Below the pieces are notes generated by a model that searched no databases, was not told where the DNA came from, and was given only the letters and a program-made list of their open reading frames with translations. From positions 62,089,510-62,153,509 of the forward strand of contig CM017562.1 of the NCBI GenBank assembly GCA_007844125.1: 64,000 nt of DNA, in the 5' to 3' direction. A program made the position numbers and the translations under genes. This document shows positions 33,781-46,130 of this stretch, one piece after another. Positions within the stretch are counted from its first letter, which is position 1, and each line of letters starts with the position of its first letter. This DNA is from Sinonovacula constricta. Lineage: Eukaryota > Mollusca > Bivalvia > Cardiida > Solecurtidae.

Positions 33781-33843
33781 TTGGTAAAATCGGGACAAGC
33801 AATAATAGAGGTTGAGTCTTTCACAAAACTAGAGGGTATGCCG
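33673..33843. other. Two inverted repeats within and after the RT fragment
   Basis: GTAGAAAAGGG-TATTTT-CCCTTTTCTAC (33673-33700) is a perfect 11-bp-arm hairpin. Bases 33742-33774 (GACGGCATACCCTCTCGTTT, then TGTCAAAGACTTC) pair with 33811-33843 with about four mismatches. Confidence 0.75.
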
Positions 33844-34082
33844 TAACGACCTGTTGCCTTGTTTTGACTAAGCATGGTCAACTAATGGAGGCATAGACAT
33901 TTCAAGGTTTTGCTCAAAGATTTGGAGTCATTTAAATTGTTTTCAAGATAAGATTTAAACATGTATTGTTTGTATTTTTTAAAAAAAAACAGTTTGACTG
34001 GTTTCATAATGACTTAAAATTATTAAAGTTTTTAAAGGAGTCACTAATAAAGTCACTAACTAGATGCTCAAAACTGAACTGA

Positions 34083-34440
34083 TGTTAACTTACTAACGAG
34101 AGAACACCAAACTTAGAAAACATATTTGTATTGAAGTCCCCAAAGACAATAATAAAGATTCTAAAACTTCCTCCTTCCAGGCCATCGTGGTTAATGTCAG
34201 TCCTAGAATTAAAAGCTATGTCACTCCCAAGGTAGATGCAGTCCCCGCCCCCTTGACGATTACGATCTTGCTTTGCGTGACATAACCAGGAATGGAGGCT
34301 TCATAATCAAATATTGTGTTGTCGAGAAATGTTTCTGTCTGGAGAATGAATGTTACATTGGTGTTTCTAGCAATTAGACAAATTTCGTCTTATTTTGCCT
34401 TTGGATGAAATGAAGACCCTTGTTGTTTACGTTGTTGTGA
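34083..34440 (-). mobile_element. LINE AP-endonuclease fragment
   Basis: Minus-strand translation gives TETFLDNTIFDYEASIPGY (34,268-34,342). After a frameshift it gives AFNSRTDINHDGLEGGSF and then VFGDFNTNMFSKFG. The TETxL catalytic Glu block, the IPGY segment and the GDFN block are standard for the APE-type endonuclease at the N-terminus of LINE ORF2. The frameshift and a stop mark it as dead. Confidence 0.72.
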
Positions 34441-35460
34441 TTTACTGGTTATGAACATAGATAAATGTCCCGACAAAGCAATACACAATTTATGATCCAG
34501 GTGGATAGTTCTCCATAAATTATGTCAAATAGGTAACATTTTATCTTACTGACTGAACTGTTTTTCCGAATTGTAAATTGTTGGGATGAATGTTCAGTTT
34601 ACATTCGTCAAGATTGCATATCAAGCACAGCAGTAAAATCCAAGGTAAAGGCAGCAATAAACTATTCAAAATATTTTCTCTAGGATGGAAGTTGAACTGG
34701 GTCTAATCTGATGAAACTACAACAATTGTTGAAATGCCCGATATATTTACATTTAGGCACTTCCTAGGTCACCCACCACTAATTCTCATTATTACAATAT
34801 TAATCACATTCTCTCACATACACCTTGCAACAGGCTTACTGCAATAAGTATCAAGATTCTTGACTCAAATGTTTACCTTGTTTTGGAGATACGTGTATAT
34901 TATACACTAAATATTTAAAATAAAACTATTTTGTCTTGGTATGGAAACTTAATTTATCAATAACTATGGAACTATTTCTGTACTTTTTACTCAAGGCAGA
35001 TAACTACGCGAATGTACACTACAGTGTCTGTAATATACATGTAGGTACAGCAACTAATTTAGCTGCCTGCTGACATCATTTAATTTAACAATAGTCAAAT
35101 ACTTTCTATTTATTTTCCATTTTTTCACAAGCGAAGTGTGTGTAGCCGATTTTCAAATTTCTTACCGACGCCTTACCTGCCGTTATGCAGAGTCATGTGG
35201 CCTAAAATACTCTGAGCTTGTGATACATGTAAATGTACTGAACCGTCAGTGTAAGAGAGTATATCTATCTGTGTAATTGTATCCTTCATACCCGTTAACA
35301 ATGATACATTTGAGTGATTTGAATTGTCTATAATGGCCCACAAGTTAAAAGCAAAATTGAAACACTTCTTGCAAGGCGTTACTTGTTTCTCTGCAATGTT
35401 AAAGTAAGTTAAGTAAACAACAACAAAAAAATAATAACTAATTTTACACATATACATATT
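34441..35460. other. Unassigned stretch
   Basis: A 94-codon minus frame at 35,173-35,457 (Cys-containing, no domain recognised) lies just upstream of the first module copy. Nothing else is supported. Confidence 0.4.
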
Positions 35461-35479
35461 AACTAATAAAAGAAGATTT

Positions 35480-36345
35480 CTGAAAAATCACAATGCAAAC
35501 AAAAAGAACTGGATAGCATTACCTTCAAAGCAAACAATAAAACTGAGGAGCACTGCTCTGTAGTGCACAGTATTAAGATTTTCAAAGAGTATTTCAATGT
35601 TTGGTTCAATTTAATTTTTAATAATTACTTTTCCTGCAATCTCATCACAACAACTAGAAAACGCAGTAGATTAAGCAGCCGCATAACTAGCACCATTTCA
35701 GCAAAACAGCTATCAGCCACAATATCAGCAGGCAAATAACGCTCACTGTGATGTTACAAATGTGCTTGTAATTACGTACAATCAATTTTTCTCACCATCT
35801 CTAACGCACGCTGGCCCGAAGGTACAAAACTAGCCAAGCCGCGATAAGAGACCCTAGGCTGGCTGTTTGTTCTAGGAGTTAGTTTGGATCTAACCACGTT
35901 GCCCCACTGTGTAGTTGCTGGGAGAAACCTGGGAGAAACCATCAGTTCTAAAATATTGACGACAGGGACAAAAAGAAAAGCTGAATTCAACAATCATTTG
36001 AAGCCACCAAGAAAGAGAGAGAGAGAGAGGGATAAGAGACCATTTCATGGAGAGTTCAACGTCACATTTTAGTCTTCTGGTTTAACAGCTTATAACAGCT
36101 TATAAACATGCCAACTGTCCTATGTTAAAAAGTGAAGTACATGTGTATTGTGGAGTTAGTTCATCCAGTGTAAATTGAGGTTTGGTGTACATACACTGCT
36201 ATTAATCTTAGCGACAAAAACGATTCTAAGATAATCCTCATAACTAAACAGTACATGCACTATTTGGTATTGTAATTAAAAACCTTAATGGGAGATAAAT
36301 CAGTTGTTGTGTGATGGATACCCATACCAAGTGAGTAATTATTTT
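35480..36345 (+). repeat. Module D, copy 1
   Basis: Shares the order of blocks seen in the other copies. These are CAGCTATCAGCC-type sequence, ACAATCAATTTTTCTCACCA (35,778), GCCAAGCCGCGATAAGAGAC (35,833), GGCTGGCTGTTTGTTC, CCCACTGTGTAGTTG, ATCAGTTCTAAAATATTGAC, and an AG-rich stretch with (AG)8. Some 270 bp on, AAATCAG|TTGTTGTG and ACCAA|GTGAGTAA (about 36,298-36,330) correspond to the splice-like mini-exon of copies 3 and 5. Roughly 65% alike by eye. Two small tandem duplications are embedded (CTGGGAGAAAC twice; AACAGCTTAT twice). Confidence 0.55.
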
Positions 36346-37869
36346 ATTCTTATTAGTTACCACACATAAAATGTTTTCATTAAGTTCTTGTTGTTCAATC
36401 ATTTTAATTTAAAGAGGAAGTACTAATCCCGGATAGACTTAGTGTGTAGTACCAGCCTATGTCTTGAATTCCATTGATATAATAAACTTTGTTGCTAAGC
36501 AATAGATTGCTTACCAAAGAGAGAAATAATTTGTTGTACAAACCGTTTTGTTGATATTGCCTGACGGCTTTATTGTGTTGCGGGGGCTTACATATACTGC
36601 ATGCATTAATGTGCGGAGTTCGTTTGGACCATAGTTTATGGTTGAAATGCAACAAACATTTACCTTATTTACTTTTTTGGTTTTTGTAGTTGACTGCTTA
36701 ACAAATATGTATACGTTGTCAGCATGTCTGAAATATGTCTTTTCTTCTAAAATCAGAATATCATAGAATCATACAGATTTGTATCGTGAATGTTTATTGT
36801 GTGCATCGAATGAACATTCGATGATACCTTTAAGGTTATTAATAAGGTCAGATTATATGTTGATTTCATATGGCTTGCCTAAGATCTACATAAGCCTGGT
36901 ACAATCATAAACCTCGTTAACTGAAAATTGATATATTTATGAATCACATAATCTAGGCAAGTGATTCTTAAGGAATTCTGTTAAGTGAGTGTAAGTAGTG
37001 CGGTCAGAAACACGATACTGAGAAATATCGGAATATGATTATCATTTATCCTTCAGAAGAAAAGAACCCGGCAATGGTTCTGGCAGGTTGTCTCGGATGG
37101 GAACGTTATCTTATTTTTCATTGAAGACAACTGTCAAACTAAAATAACACGTGTCCTGATAATGACATTTTTATAATGAAAGGAATATTTTAGATATACC
37201 ATTAACTCACACCTAAGTTAATTTGCAGTCATGCAACAGTCTCGCAAATCTTTTGCAAAGACCCACTGCCACACTACCTACTTATGTCTAAATGTCATTA
37301 CAATTTATTCATAAAAAGCATGTAACCGACATTAGCTGATAACTGATATGCTTTAAAATTCAGAAAATGTATCAGACCTTCACCAAATACATAAAAGCCT
37401 CATTGGTATATTTGTATCTTTTTTTAAAGAACTGTTATCTTATACACATTCCTCAAGCAATTTTTTTTATTTCTGTCTTAGATAATTAATAAATATGATG
37501 AAACCAGAAAATTGCAACAAGGAAACCTGTCCAGTTTCACGGACATTAAATTTGATAAATAACCCAAATTTCCCAGAAATCTTAATTAAATCATTTTTCC
37601 CAACGATTTCATTTATATGCATTGAAACAATAATGAAATTACTTGGATATTCTTCTGCAATAAATGTGCAAGTAAATTACATAAGTCCTTCCCGCATTTA
37701 CAGGAACAAGTAGAAATCATGTTCAGTTTTTTAAAATCAGTAAGTAGATGCCATATGTTATTGATATTGTTTTGAACCTGCAATTATTGCTAAGTTTCTA
37801 AAGTTGTTCTAAACTAAGATTACACAATTTTTGTTTGAAACTGAAAACAGTAGCTGAGCATCAGTTTAT
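36346..37869. other. Unassigned stretch
   Basis: A 72-codon frame at 37,495-37,713 begins ATGATGAAACC and has two Cys, but no recognisable family. Otherwise featureless. Confidence 0.4.
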
Positions 37870-38370
37870 TATAGGTACATTAGAAAAGGTCCTAAAAGAA
37901 TTATCACAGATATTTAAATTTAAACTACCTCTAGACAATGGCGAACAGGATAAATGTAAAAATGAAAATGAAAACAACACAAACACAAGGCATAACACAC
38001 AAGAAGAAAAGTCAGCAATTACCGCCTTGGAACGGTCAGGTGGCAAAAGGCTTTTTTTGGTGTGCTTAAACCTCGTTTGTGGAGCGCTCCAACCTCGCAA
38101 TTCCTGAAGGGTTTTCTATTAAACAAACAGTTTAAAATTAAATATTATATTGAAGTGAGACTAACTAATATTGAGCACCTTTATCTGGAGTTAAAACTGG
38201 AGTAACTTATATACAGACAAATATCTAGTGATATAATCAACACATGTACAAGTGTAATCACAAATTGTACAGTAGATAAAAGCCTCGGCAATCTAAAAGT
38301 TCCAAATGAGAAAGTTATTTAAAATAAAACAGCCCAAGCGATGACGAATAATAAGAAAAATTTAATGGCA
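37870..38370 (+). mobile_element. Family B short element, full length
   Basis: Matches the reference B copy from TAGAAAAGGTCCTAAAAGAA through CTACCTCTAGACAATGGCGA, the core at about 38,018-38,105 (TTACCGCCTTGGAACGGTCA, GTGGCAAAAG, GGAGCGCTCCAACCTCGCAA), CTGAAGGGTTTTCTATTAAA, and the 3' part with AAAGCCTCGGCAATCTAAAA. It confirms that B is about 500 bp. Confidence 0.73.
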
Positions 38371-40620
38371 TATTATCTCTAGTTCGTGACTGTAAAAGGA
38401 TTAATTACAAGCAATGCAGTACAAGGAAGGATAAGTCTCAGAAAATTTCCGTTAAGTTTTTATAGGAGAAGTTTTGAAAGGCACGCAACGTGCGCGAAGA
38501 CTGGACAAATTAGGACGCGTAACGAGCATACCGCTAAGTTGTAGGTCGTTTTACTGGGTACCAGCAAATCGATTTTTAAAACAAAAGTTAAAAAATGCCG
38601 TAAAGCTCCATTTCTGCAACTTGATGTTATAAGGTTATGGTTTAAGTTCAAACGGGCTAAACGTTTTGAGGATGCGAATACCAAAATCAACGAATGAAAA
38701 TTTTCTTTAAATCAAAGAAAACTGGGTTGATTCTTTAATTTCACACAAGTAAATTGGTGGCATATTTTCCATATGTGGTTATATAGGAAACCGTTAAAAC
38801 TTTTTATAAACTACAAGGGCTTGAACAGAAGATTGATGTATTGTGAGCATGTTCCTTGACAGATCCTGTATCAAGATTGTTCAAAGATCAGAAAAATAGC
38901 CGATGATCGAATGGTCAGGTAGATGAAATAATGAAAATTCTAGTACAAATGTTGCTATGTACATGTATTACACTTATTCTGGTCCATTTAAACTTTGTTG
39001 ATATTTCTTGCTATTTCTTCATTTCTACGACACTCATGTGAGCAATAAAGGGTCATCATGACTCTCATTTTAAGCTTTTCTTGTCCATTATTTATTCATT
39101 GTTGTACTGATAAACATTTTGATAATAACCCACGCTACACGCTAATTCGACCCTGTTATTCAATTATAAGTTAGTACATGAAGCACACATCGCAAACGTG
39201 TATACTATTACAGTATTGGTTCCCCCATTGAACATATAGTTGTACCTTGTTTGGCTGGGTACTTAACTTCATACATCAACATCGGCTACTTCATTGGAAG
39301 GGTCAGTCGGCAAAAGCGCCTGAAAAGGTAGTGATATATGTATTTAGAAATAATATTCACAATGCATTTGCGTGAGGGGAGAATTATTTTTAAATTCTAC
39401 AGAAAATTCTGGTTTAACAAAGAAATTGAATATTTGAAATAATGACAGAAATCATCAGAGGACTGTAGTCTAGAGAATGTTTTCAACATATGTTTATGTT
39501 TGTCAACGACTGTATGTCGGTGTTGATGCTAATGCTTGAACTGTCGGTAGATAGCTCATGACTGTGTTCAGTATTGTATTTTAATCAAACTAAAACATAG
39601 TCAAACTTAAATAGTATCGTTAAAGGCTTTTTCTGTTGTTTAAATTCAAGTTTATCACGGCTAGTCCAACTGTTGTATGTGTTTTAAACAATAATGCTGA
39701 TTTACTCCCAGATATTCAAAATGCGAATATTACAAAGATGACGATACATGCGTATTATATATCTAACCAGAGTATCAGTGTACCCAAGTATTTAACCAGA
39801 GTATCAGTGTACCAGAACCCCACTAAACAACTTTAAAACAAATATTCAAACAATGTTCGTTACTGTCATTTAACAACTGTTCTTGCGGAGGAATCTGTAT
39901 ATAGCCAAGACATTCTAACATTTAAAAATTTATAAACAATTATATTTTTGTTCTTATTCCTCTTATACTTTCTCTTTTCAAGTTCACAGACATAGTTTTA
40001 CCTTCATACTTTCCACGTATCACAAACACAACTCATGAAAACAACAGCTTAAATTTTGGTTTTCGACAGTTTGTTATTTAAAGAAATTATTGTTACCCGA
40101 AAAGATCCCAAGTTCTGTTTATAGAGGCCCGGCATCTATGTGAAATGTATAACATAACACCCCACTCCTTATTACAAATTGGTATTTCCTGTCTGAGCCA
40201 CGCTGCACAGTATGTTATTTTAAACAAGGCAAACAACGTCCCCACTTACTTTTGAGATCACGTTTATATTATAATCTGGGTAATTAACTCTGGCGGCAAT
40301 ATATATTTTAATTCAAATCGTGCGTACGTTAAAGATTTGAAAAGAATATACATTAAATGAACATTTAAAGCGAATTTTCACAATCTGTACTGTCTAACAA
40401 ACGATACAGTGTTGAAATTAGTGTTAATACCACTTTAGTATTATTGTTTTTTGTTTTGATTTTAAAAACTATGCCAAACTTCCCTGAAAACGTGGTAGGT
40501 TATTGTTTTATGTATTTGATAGAGGAAATCTGTAAAAAAACACTTTTTATATATTGATACAATGTATTGTAGCCCGATATCTGATAATTTTATATCACGC
40601 ACGTTTGTTTATATTATGTT
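38371..40620. other. Unassigned stretch with minor repeats
   Basis: Contains a core fragment (ATTGGAAGGGTCAGTCGGCA, 39,290-39,312) and a 29-bp-period near-tandem (TAACCAGAGTATCAGTGTAC at 39,764 and 39,793). No gene is recognised. Confidence 0.45.
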
Positions 40621-40700
40621 CCCCTTCGGAGAAGAGAGGGCATATTGCTATGCAGATATCGGTCGGTTGGTCAGTCTGCCCGTTGGTCGGTAGGTAGACC
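40621..40700. repeat. GGTC/GGTN-rich short repeat
   Basis: GGGCATATTGCTATGCAGAT is followed by a low-complexity CGGTCGGTTGGTCAGTCTGC, CCGTTGGTCGGTAGG. Similar GGTC-repeat starts are common in animal dispersed repeats. No family name is claimed. Confidence 0.4.
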
Positions 40701-41380
40701 ATTTATTATCTTTTTCTAAAAGATGTCCATTTATACTACATATAATTTACGTTTTATATGATGCATATTATCAAATGTGTTATAAAGCGATGTATGCAAG
40801 TATTTGTTCATTCATTGTTGTTTTTTTTAAGTTTAATATTAAATAGCAAACTTGTTTGTTTTACGGAATCATTCGACTGACCTACATTTTATAATTGTAG
40901 TTATAACAGATATGGTTTAGAAAGTACACGAACTATTTTTTGTTGCCGTTTAACGCGAGACGAATTCCAGTTTGTTCAGTGCTTCCTCATTGAAACAAAA
41001 CTATGTGCTATTTTTGGAACACTTCCCCATATGCGTTACACGAATCATTAGAATAGCCGTATTTATAGCCATCAGTATTTGCACACCTGCTCGTTTAATT
41101 GTTTTGTATTGTGAGCAGATGTTCAGTAGTTATCAGGTGTTCATTAAGACTCACAAATTGTAATAGATTACTCAAAACTCTGTCGTGACGACTCTGAACG
41201 AAAGAATAAAAAGACTTCGTCAAGTGTAAGAAGTTTAAAGTGCACCAACAAGTCGTAAAAATTTGGTACTGTTTTCTAGTTAAATCATAAACTAAAGGAA
41301 CATAATTCACCAAGTTGAAGGAAAGTATTGTTTTCTTTAATAGCATGGTCATGTAAAAACATTAAGGGGTTTTCGTCTTT
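40701..41380. other. Spacer, nothing recognised
   Basis: An 85-codon minus frame at 41,095-41,352 is unrecognised and may be chance. Confidence 0.4.
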
Positions 41381-41387
41381 TATGCAG

Positions 41388-41659
41388 TCAGTATTAAAAT
41401 GGTATATCGTTATGGAAATTTAAAACCAAATGCAGAATTTAAAATACCTTCATTATTTATCAGAACAATGTTTGGTACTGTTGTTCTTTTTTCGAATAGA
41501 AAGCCTCAAATAATAATAAATAATAATTGTGTCAAAATAGTTGACATCTCTACATCCATGATAGTGCAATACAAAACTAAGCATGAAGCAGGTTATTCTC
41601 TCCTTACAAGACCCGTCAGCACTGTGGATTATACTGGTATGATGTTATTGTTTGGTTAA
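41388..41659 (+). CDS. Candidate orphan exon, unknown protein
   Basis: A pyrimidine-rich acceptor (TTTTCGTCTTTTATGCAG, ending 41387) precedes an open frame with ATG at 41399 and stop at 41657-41659, 86 codons. The product starts MVYRYGNLKPNAEFKIPSLF. It has beta-strand-like hydrophobic alternation (GTVVLFS, PQIIINNN, CVKIVDIS), ends TVDYTGMMLLFG and is not low-complexity. A GTATGA at 41,636 could be a donor, giving an internal exon. I do not recognise the fold. A chance frame remains likely. Confidence 0.25.
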
Positions 41660-41939
41660 TGCATATTATATATGTATATGAATCTGGACAAAGTAATAGT
41701 ATACATATTTGCTACATCGTCCTTGCCTTGCAAAAATGTTGCCACTTACACAACTGACTTGATGCACAAGATATTGTATGTTGTTGTTGAATACATTGAA
41801 TAGATGTTTTTCTCACTCAGGCCTTTACTACTACTGAAACCTTTCCACATAAGAAAATCTACATGATACTTTTAAATTAATATTAATTTTAAATTTCGTC
41901 CAGTTGGAAAATGCATTGACTATAAAGTCACAATAAACA

Positions 41940-42165
41940 GCGGCGCCCGTGACGGAATGGTATACTTACCGTCTTGTAACTCCTCTGACTGCCAGGGTTG
42001 GAATACGGTGCAGGGCGATTAACTTAATGTAGGGATGTATTGAAGTTGAGATACAGTTTCCGGCAAATCTAACATTTTTGTATGTGGTCTTCTTCCACCA
42101 AAATAGCTAGATGTCTCTTTAATTACTTATATTTAATAAATGAAAAAAAAACACATAACATTTTA
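41940..42165 (+). mobile_element. tRNA-derived SINE-like element
   Basis: GCGCCCGTGACGGAATGGTA has an A-box-like stretch. CAGGGTTGGAATACGGTGCA (about 41,994-42,013) resembles a B box with two mismatches. The body contains GTATGTGGTCTTCTTCCACC (42,079-42,098), shared with the fragment near 6,080. An A-rich tract at 42,141-42,152 could be the tail. Confidence 0.45.
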
Positions 42166-42550
42166 AGATTTCAATATAAGCTTCCATAAAATGTGTTAAC
42201 TAAATATGAATGTAAAAAGGTACATATAAGTTGTATTTGTGTTTAATCCTCTTACACCAATCTATAATTACGAAAAGTTGCCACTCATTCTGCTGAAATA
42301 ATTGTCACATCGTTGTACATAGAGAGTCACAACACGATTATTTTTCAGAATGCTTCAGAGATGTGCCGATTTCCAGCAAGCCTCGCATACACATATGTTG
42401 TTCTAAAATACTGGCAATTATATTAAAGAGTTTAAAAGGTAAAGGTAATATAACATGCCATCGGCTTTAATAATAATAAGAGTAATGTCATTAGAAGCTT
42501 TCGTCCCAGTGGAAATAAATGGAATTTTTAAAATACCATATTTCACTTCA
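42166..42550. other. Spacer, possibly diverged upstream part of module D
   Basis: Weak similarity to the sequence preceding module copies (GCTTTCGTCCCAGTGG against GCTTTCAACAGG). Nothing firmer. Confidence 0.3.
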
Positions 42551-42554
42551 ACAC

Positions 42555-42910
42555 ACCCTTGTCCTTAACAACAATATTGTTCGCTAACTCACCGGTATTT
42601 TGGCCTGAAGATAAAAAAGTATGTAAAGTACCGATTAAATACGGACGCTTGCTGGTTGCTGGTTGTTCTATGAGTTAATCTAATCCAGTTACTGTGTCCC
42701 TTCATGAACTTATCAGGTCTTTATTATTGAAAAAATGGCATGAGAGCTAAAATAAATTACCACTATGTCATTTGTGATATTGAATGGGAATATATAACAG
42801 AGTGATCATGATTAAAACTGTATGTTTGCGTGTTTTTATTTCAAACATCATTATCTATAAAGGAATACGTGATTACATTGATTTTATTTCCACGATATAT
42901 AGTGTTATGT
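42555..42910 (+). repeat. Module D, copy 2 (decayed)
   Basis: CTTAACAACAATATTGTTCG, GCTTGCTGGTTGCTGGTTGT, TCTATGAGTTAATCTAATCC, ACTGTGTCCCTTCATG and TATTATTGAA follow the order of the other copies. About 100 bp downstream, ATAAAGGAATACGTGATTAC and TTTATTTCCACGA correspond to the mini-exon of copies 3 and 5. The acceptor has changed to AAG and the donor is lost, so this copy looks dead. Confidence 0.5.
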
Positions 42911-44881
42911 TCCTTTTTAATTTGATTCAAAATGATAAAAACCAACAGAACACCACTTTAAAAGCTAAATGAATCCTTAAAGCAGCCATACAATATTTAA
43001 TCATTGTACTGCAAGAACCATTCTAAAAATATATTTATGCTCCATCATCGCTTATGCTAACTGCTGTCATAAGCTAAACATCTTTCATCCCACAACCGAC
43101 CAGAAGGAAACGAGCATTTTGCCATTCTAATCCTGCTTATATATAAAATTATAATACTTATCTTACCAACAAGGTCTGCATGTAGAAGCTAAAAATGCAA
43201 CATTTAACCCTTATATGTTTATAATGAGGTAAATTTTTATCCCATCTGGGGCAATATTGTTAATAAAATATCATATTACATGTTCATTGGAGGGTACAAA
43301 GGGAAAAAATATGACGCGACAAATGACATTTATATATTTTTATAAAGTTGTGTTGAAATTCCAGAAAATGTAAACACAAATAAAGCACTTGACTATTAAA
43401 TATGAAATATTAAGTCAAGTATAGTGGCAAGTAGATTTAACTTTAGCACATGTAGTAGATCGCATAAGACATGTTCATACCGACATTTTATTTCTTAGAA
43501 ATCTAGTCAGTCGAACAGGTTACCTTCGTTTGAAGAAGTCTTTAAAATTACACATAACTAGAAGTTTGAACTTGTTTTCAATAAGCAAATGCTCATACAG
43601 GATAGAAAATAATCCCTTATTGTTCTGTTCTAAATTTGTCGTTGGCAACAATACAGGTTCACACTTGTAGAGTTTATGAATTTTGACCTAATTCTAATTT
43701 ATTTACTATTTTTAGCGTATCAATTGCAACAATATATACGACAAAGGATGTATGATGTAAAACAGATTAAAATGAATTGATAAACATATCACGTCTGATT
43801 TAGAAGAATTTTACCGTACTTGTTGATTTTGATGATTTTTGTTTACCAGGTCATATCCTATTTCTGAGATGTCAGAAGCACTGGAAAAAGAGCTTTGGAA
43901 ACACATATATGTTAAACAACATTTAACCATCTGTTTGGAATAAATACAGGTGCTGATATTAATAATACTAATTTCATGTTTTCTCCCACTTCGATGATTT
44001 CATAACGAAATAAACATATACATATAATTACATATCGCTTGACTACAAGTACCTAGTACCTTGTAGATCCATGAACATTTGTTGCACTTATGTTCACATA
44101 TTCGTGGTCAATTCTAAAGAAACCATAATAAAATTATTGCACTTGAAACTTTGATAAAAACCTTTAATTGTTCACAGTTGGGTTAATTTTGGCCATGGAA
44201 TATTGCATTTCATTGTAAATAGCAATTCCACCACCGGATGGAAGACATAATGAAAACTTCGCAAAAAGCCTTTACATAGAGAGTTATTAATATTGTTTAA
44301 CGCGAGCCAATTGTACTTACTAGTATATAAATACGTTTTAGCATGCAAGTCAAGAAGCACAGTATTGAATTTAATTACAATTTGACAAGACAAAGGTCGT
44401 CAATATTTACTTATATTTTATGTATGCAGTTTACACATGCTAACGCCTTGTGCTTACAATGTTTGCAATCTTCAATAATTCTAGGCTCAGGCTTACTTGC
44501 AGATATTTTTCTTGGCTATGAATAACAATTTATTAGCTTACTGTTTGTTTACTGATTTTCCTGTGAAGATTTGGTCAGAGTGTATAACGAGTATATACAG
44601 AATTTGAGTCGTTTTGCAGATTTAAGAAAAAATGATTATATTTCACGAAAGTAAAGTACTCTGTACTATAAATGATGATTTTTTAAAAACAAATGGTGGC
44701 ATAAAGTCCAAATAGAACCAGAATCGGCTGGGACGACATTGCTATAATGATCATGTAACTTAATGTGTCACAAAAGGCAATTCTTAAAATAAACACGGTT
44801 AGGCCAATTTCTTACGCAAAACTTTAAAAGATTTCTATTTTAAAATGGCATGTCCTTTAACATGTATTCTTGTAATTCTGT
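42911..44881. other. Unassigned AT-rich stretch
   Basis: No repeat or gene supported. Frames of 60-73 codons at 44,172-44,525 on both strands are unrecognised. Confidence 0.45.
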
Positions 44882-45300
44882 TTAAGAATATATGACAAAG
44901 TCCTATAGGCATTGCAACATATACTAACATTTTAATTGGCACAGTTATTCACATTAAAGCCAAATGTAAAAGTAATAACGAATATGTGATGAGTTATTTA
45001 ACAAAACGAGCAAACCCAACAATTGCCGCCTTGGAACGGACTGTCGGCAAAAAGGACCGACTGGGGTGCTAAAACCGATTTTACTGAGCTCTAGCCTCGC
45101 ACTTCCTGGGTGGGGTGGTGTGTCTAAAATGCAAGATGTAAAGAAAACCGATCAATTTGAATAAAGAATTTTTAAAGAGTTCGTTCACGTTGTGTTTTTT
45201 TTTAAAGTTATGAGGAAATTTGTGACGCCATTGTAAAATAGAAGAACTGCACAAAATTGTTACTTGTAAATGATTTTTTTTAAACAAGAAAAAAAACTAT
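44882..45300 (+). mobile_element. Family A element, 3'-truncated
   Basis: Start TTAAGAATATATGACAAAGT, CATTGCAACATATACTAACA, ATGTGATGAGTTATTTAACA, core from about 45,023 (TTGCCGCCTTGGAACGGACT), CTCGCACTTCCTGGGTGGGG. The CRE-like site is mutated to TGACGCCA. It fades out near 45,300 before the tail block. Confidence 0.68.
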
Positions 45301-46130
45301 TTTATTTATTTGTACGTAGACTGCTATTAAAATTAGAATTGTGTTCAGGAAATCACAAACAAAACGCAATTGCTATAGGGACAGGATATAAACAGCTTTA
45401 CAAAAAGCTTCTTATGTTTAAAACAATATTTGAAAGGTTTTCATAGCTAGAAAATTTCCATTTAATATGTTTTTTTCTTTCTTTGCTGACATTTCTCTGC
45501 TGTAAGATGTCATTGTCGAATGAAAGTGAGCAAAGAAAACAAGCCACACGGACAATTGAAATATGCTGCTGTTTAATGATAATCTTAAAATAGCGATTCG
45601 CTGACACGTCTCCGTCTCTCTCTCATATCAAAACCAAACGATTTTAGGCTAGACAAGGCGAGACTATGTGTGGTGTTTTATTAACGTGATTCGCAGAATA
45701 GTTTTGTGTGAATCAAATTACAATATCAATAAAGGTATACAACAGTGGCTTTAGGGTATTATAAATCTTTGGAATACAAGCAAAGTATATCTGTCTCAAA
45801 CCATTCATCGGTTTTAAAGGTTGTGCGTTGTTTGAAAATAACAATCAAAACCACTTTTGTCGATTTTTCTGTTGTAGAAATTTAACCAGATATCTAGCAT
45901 AATAAAACGAATTCAATTTAATACACAGCCTGTTGGCGATGTGCCTATAATGCTCGTCCAAAACATTAAGTTATAAGATCGTTCTATCTAGGATGACCCA
46001 CTTTTGTCTATAAACGACTTTACTGGTTACTTTGCATGTAATCGTACACGTAAAATATATGGCAGAATATATCCTGTCCATTTAGTTTGTTTTCTGCGTG
46101 CAGTTTCTTAAAATGTGTTATCTATATATA
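45301..46130. other. Spacer, nothing recognised
   Basis: No supported feature. Confidence 0.5.
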
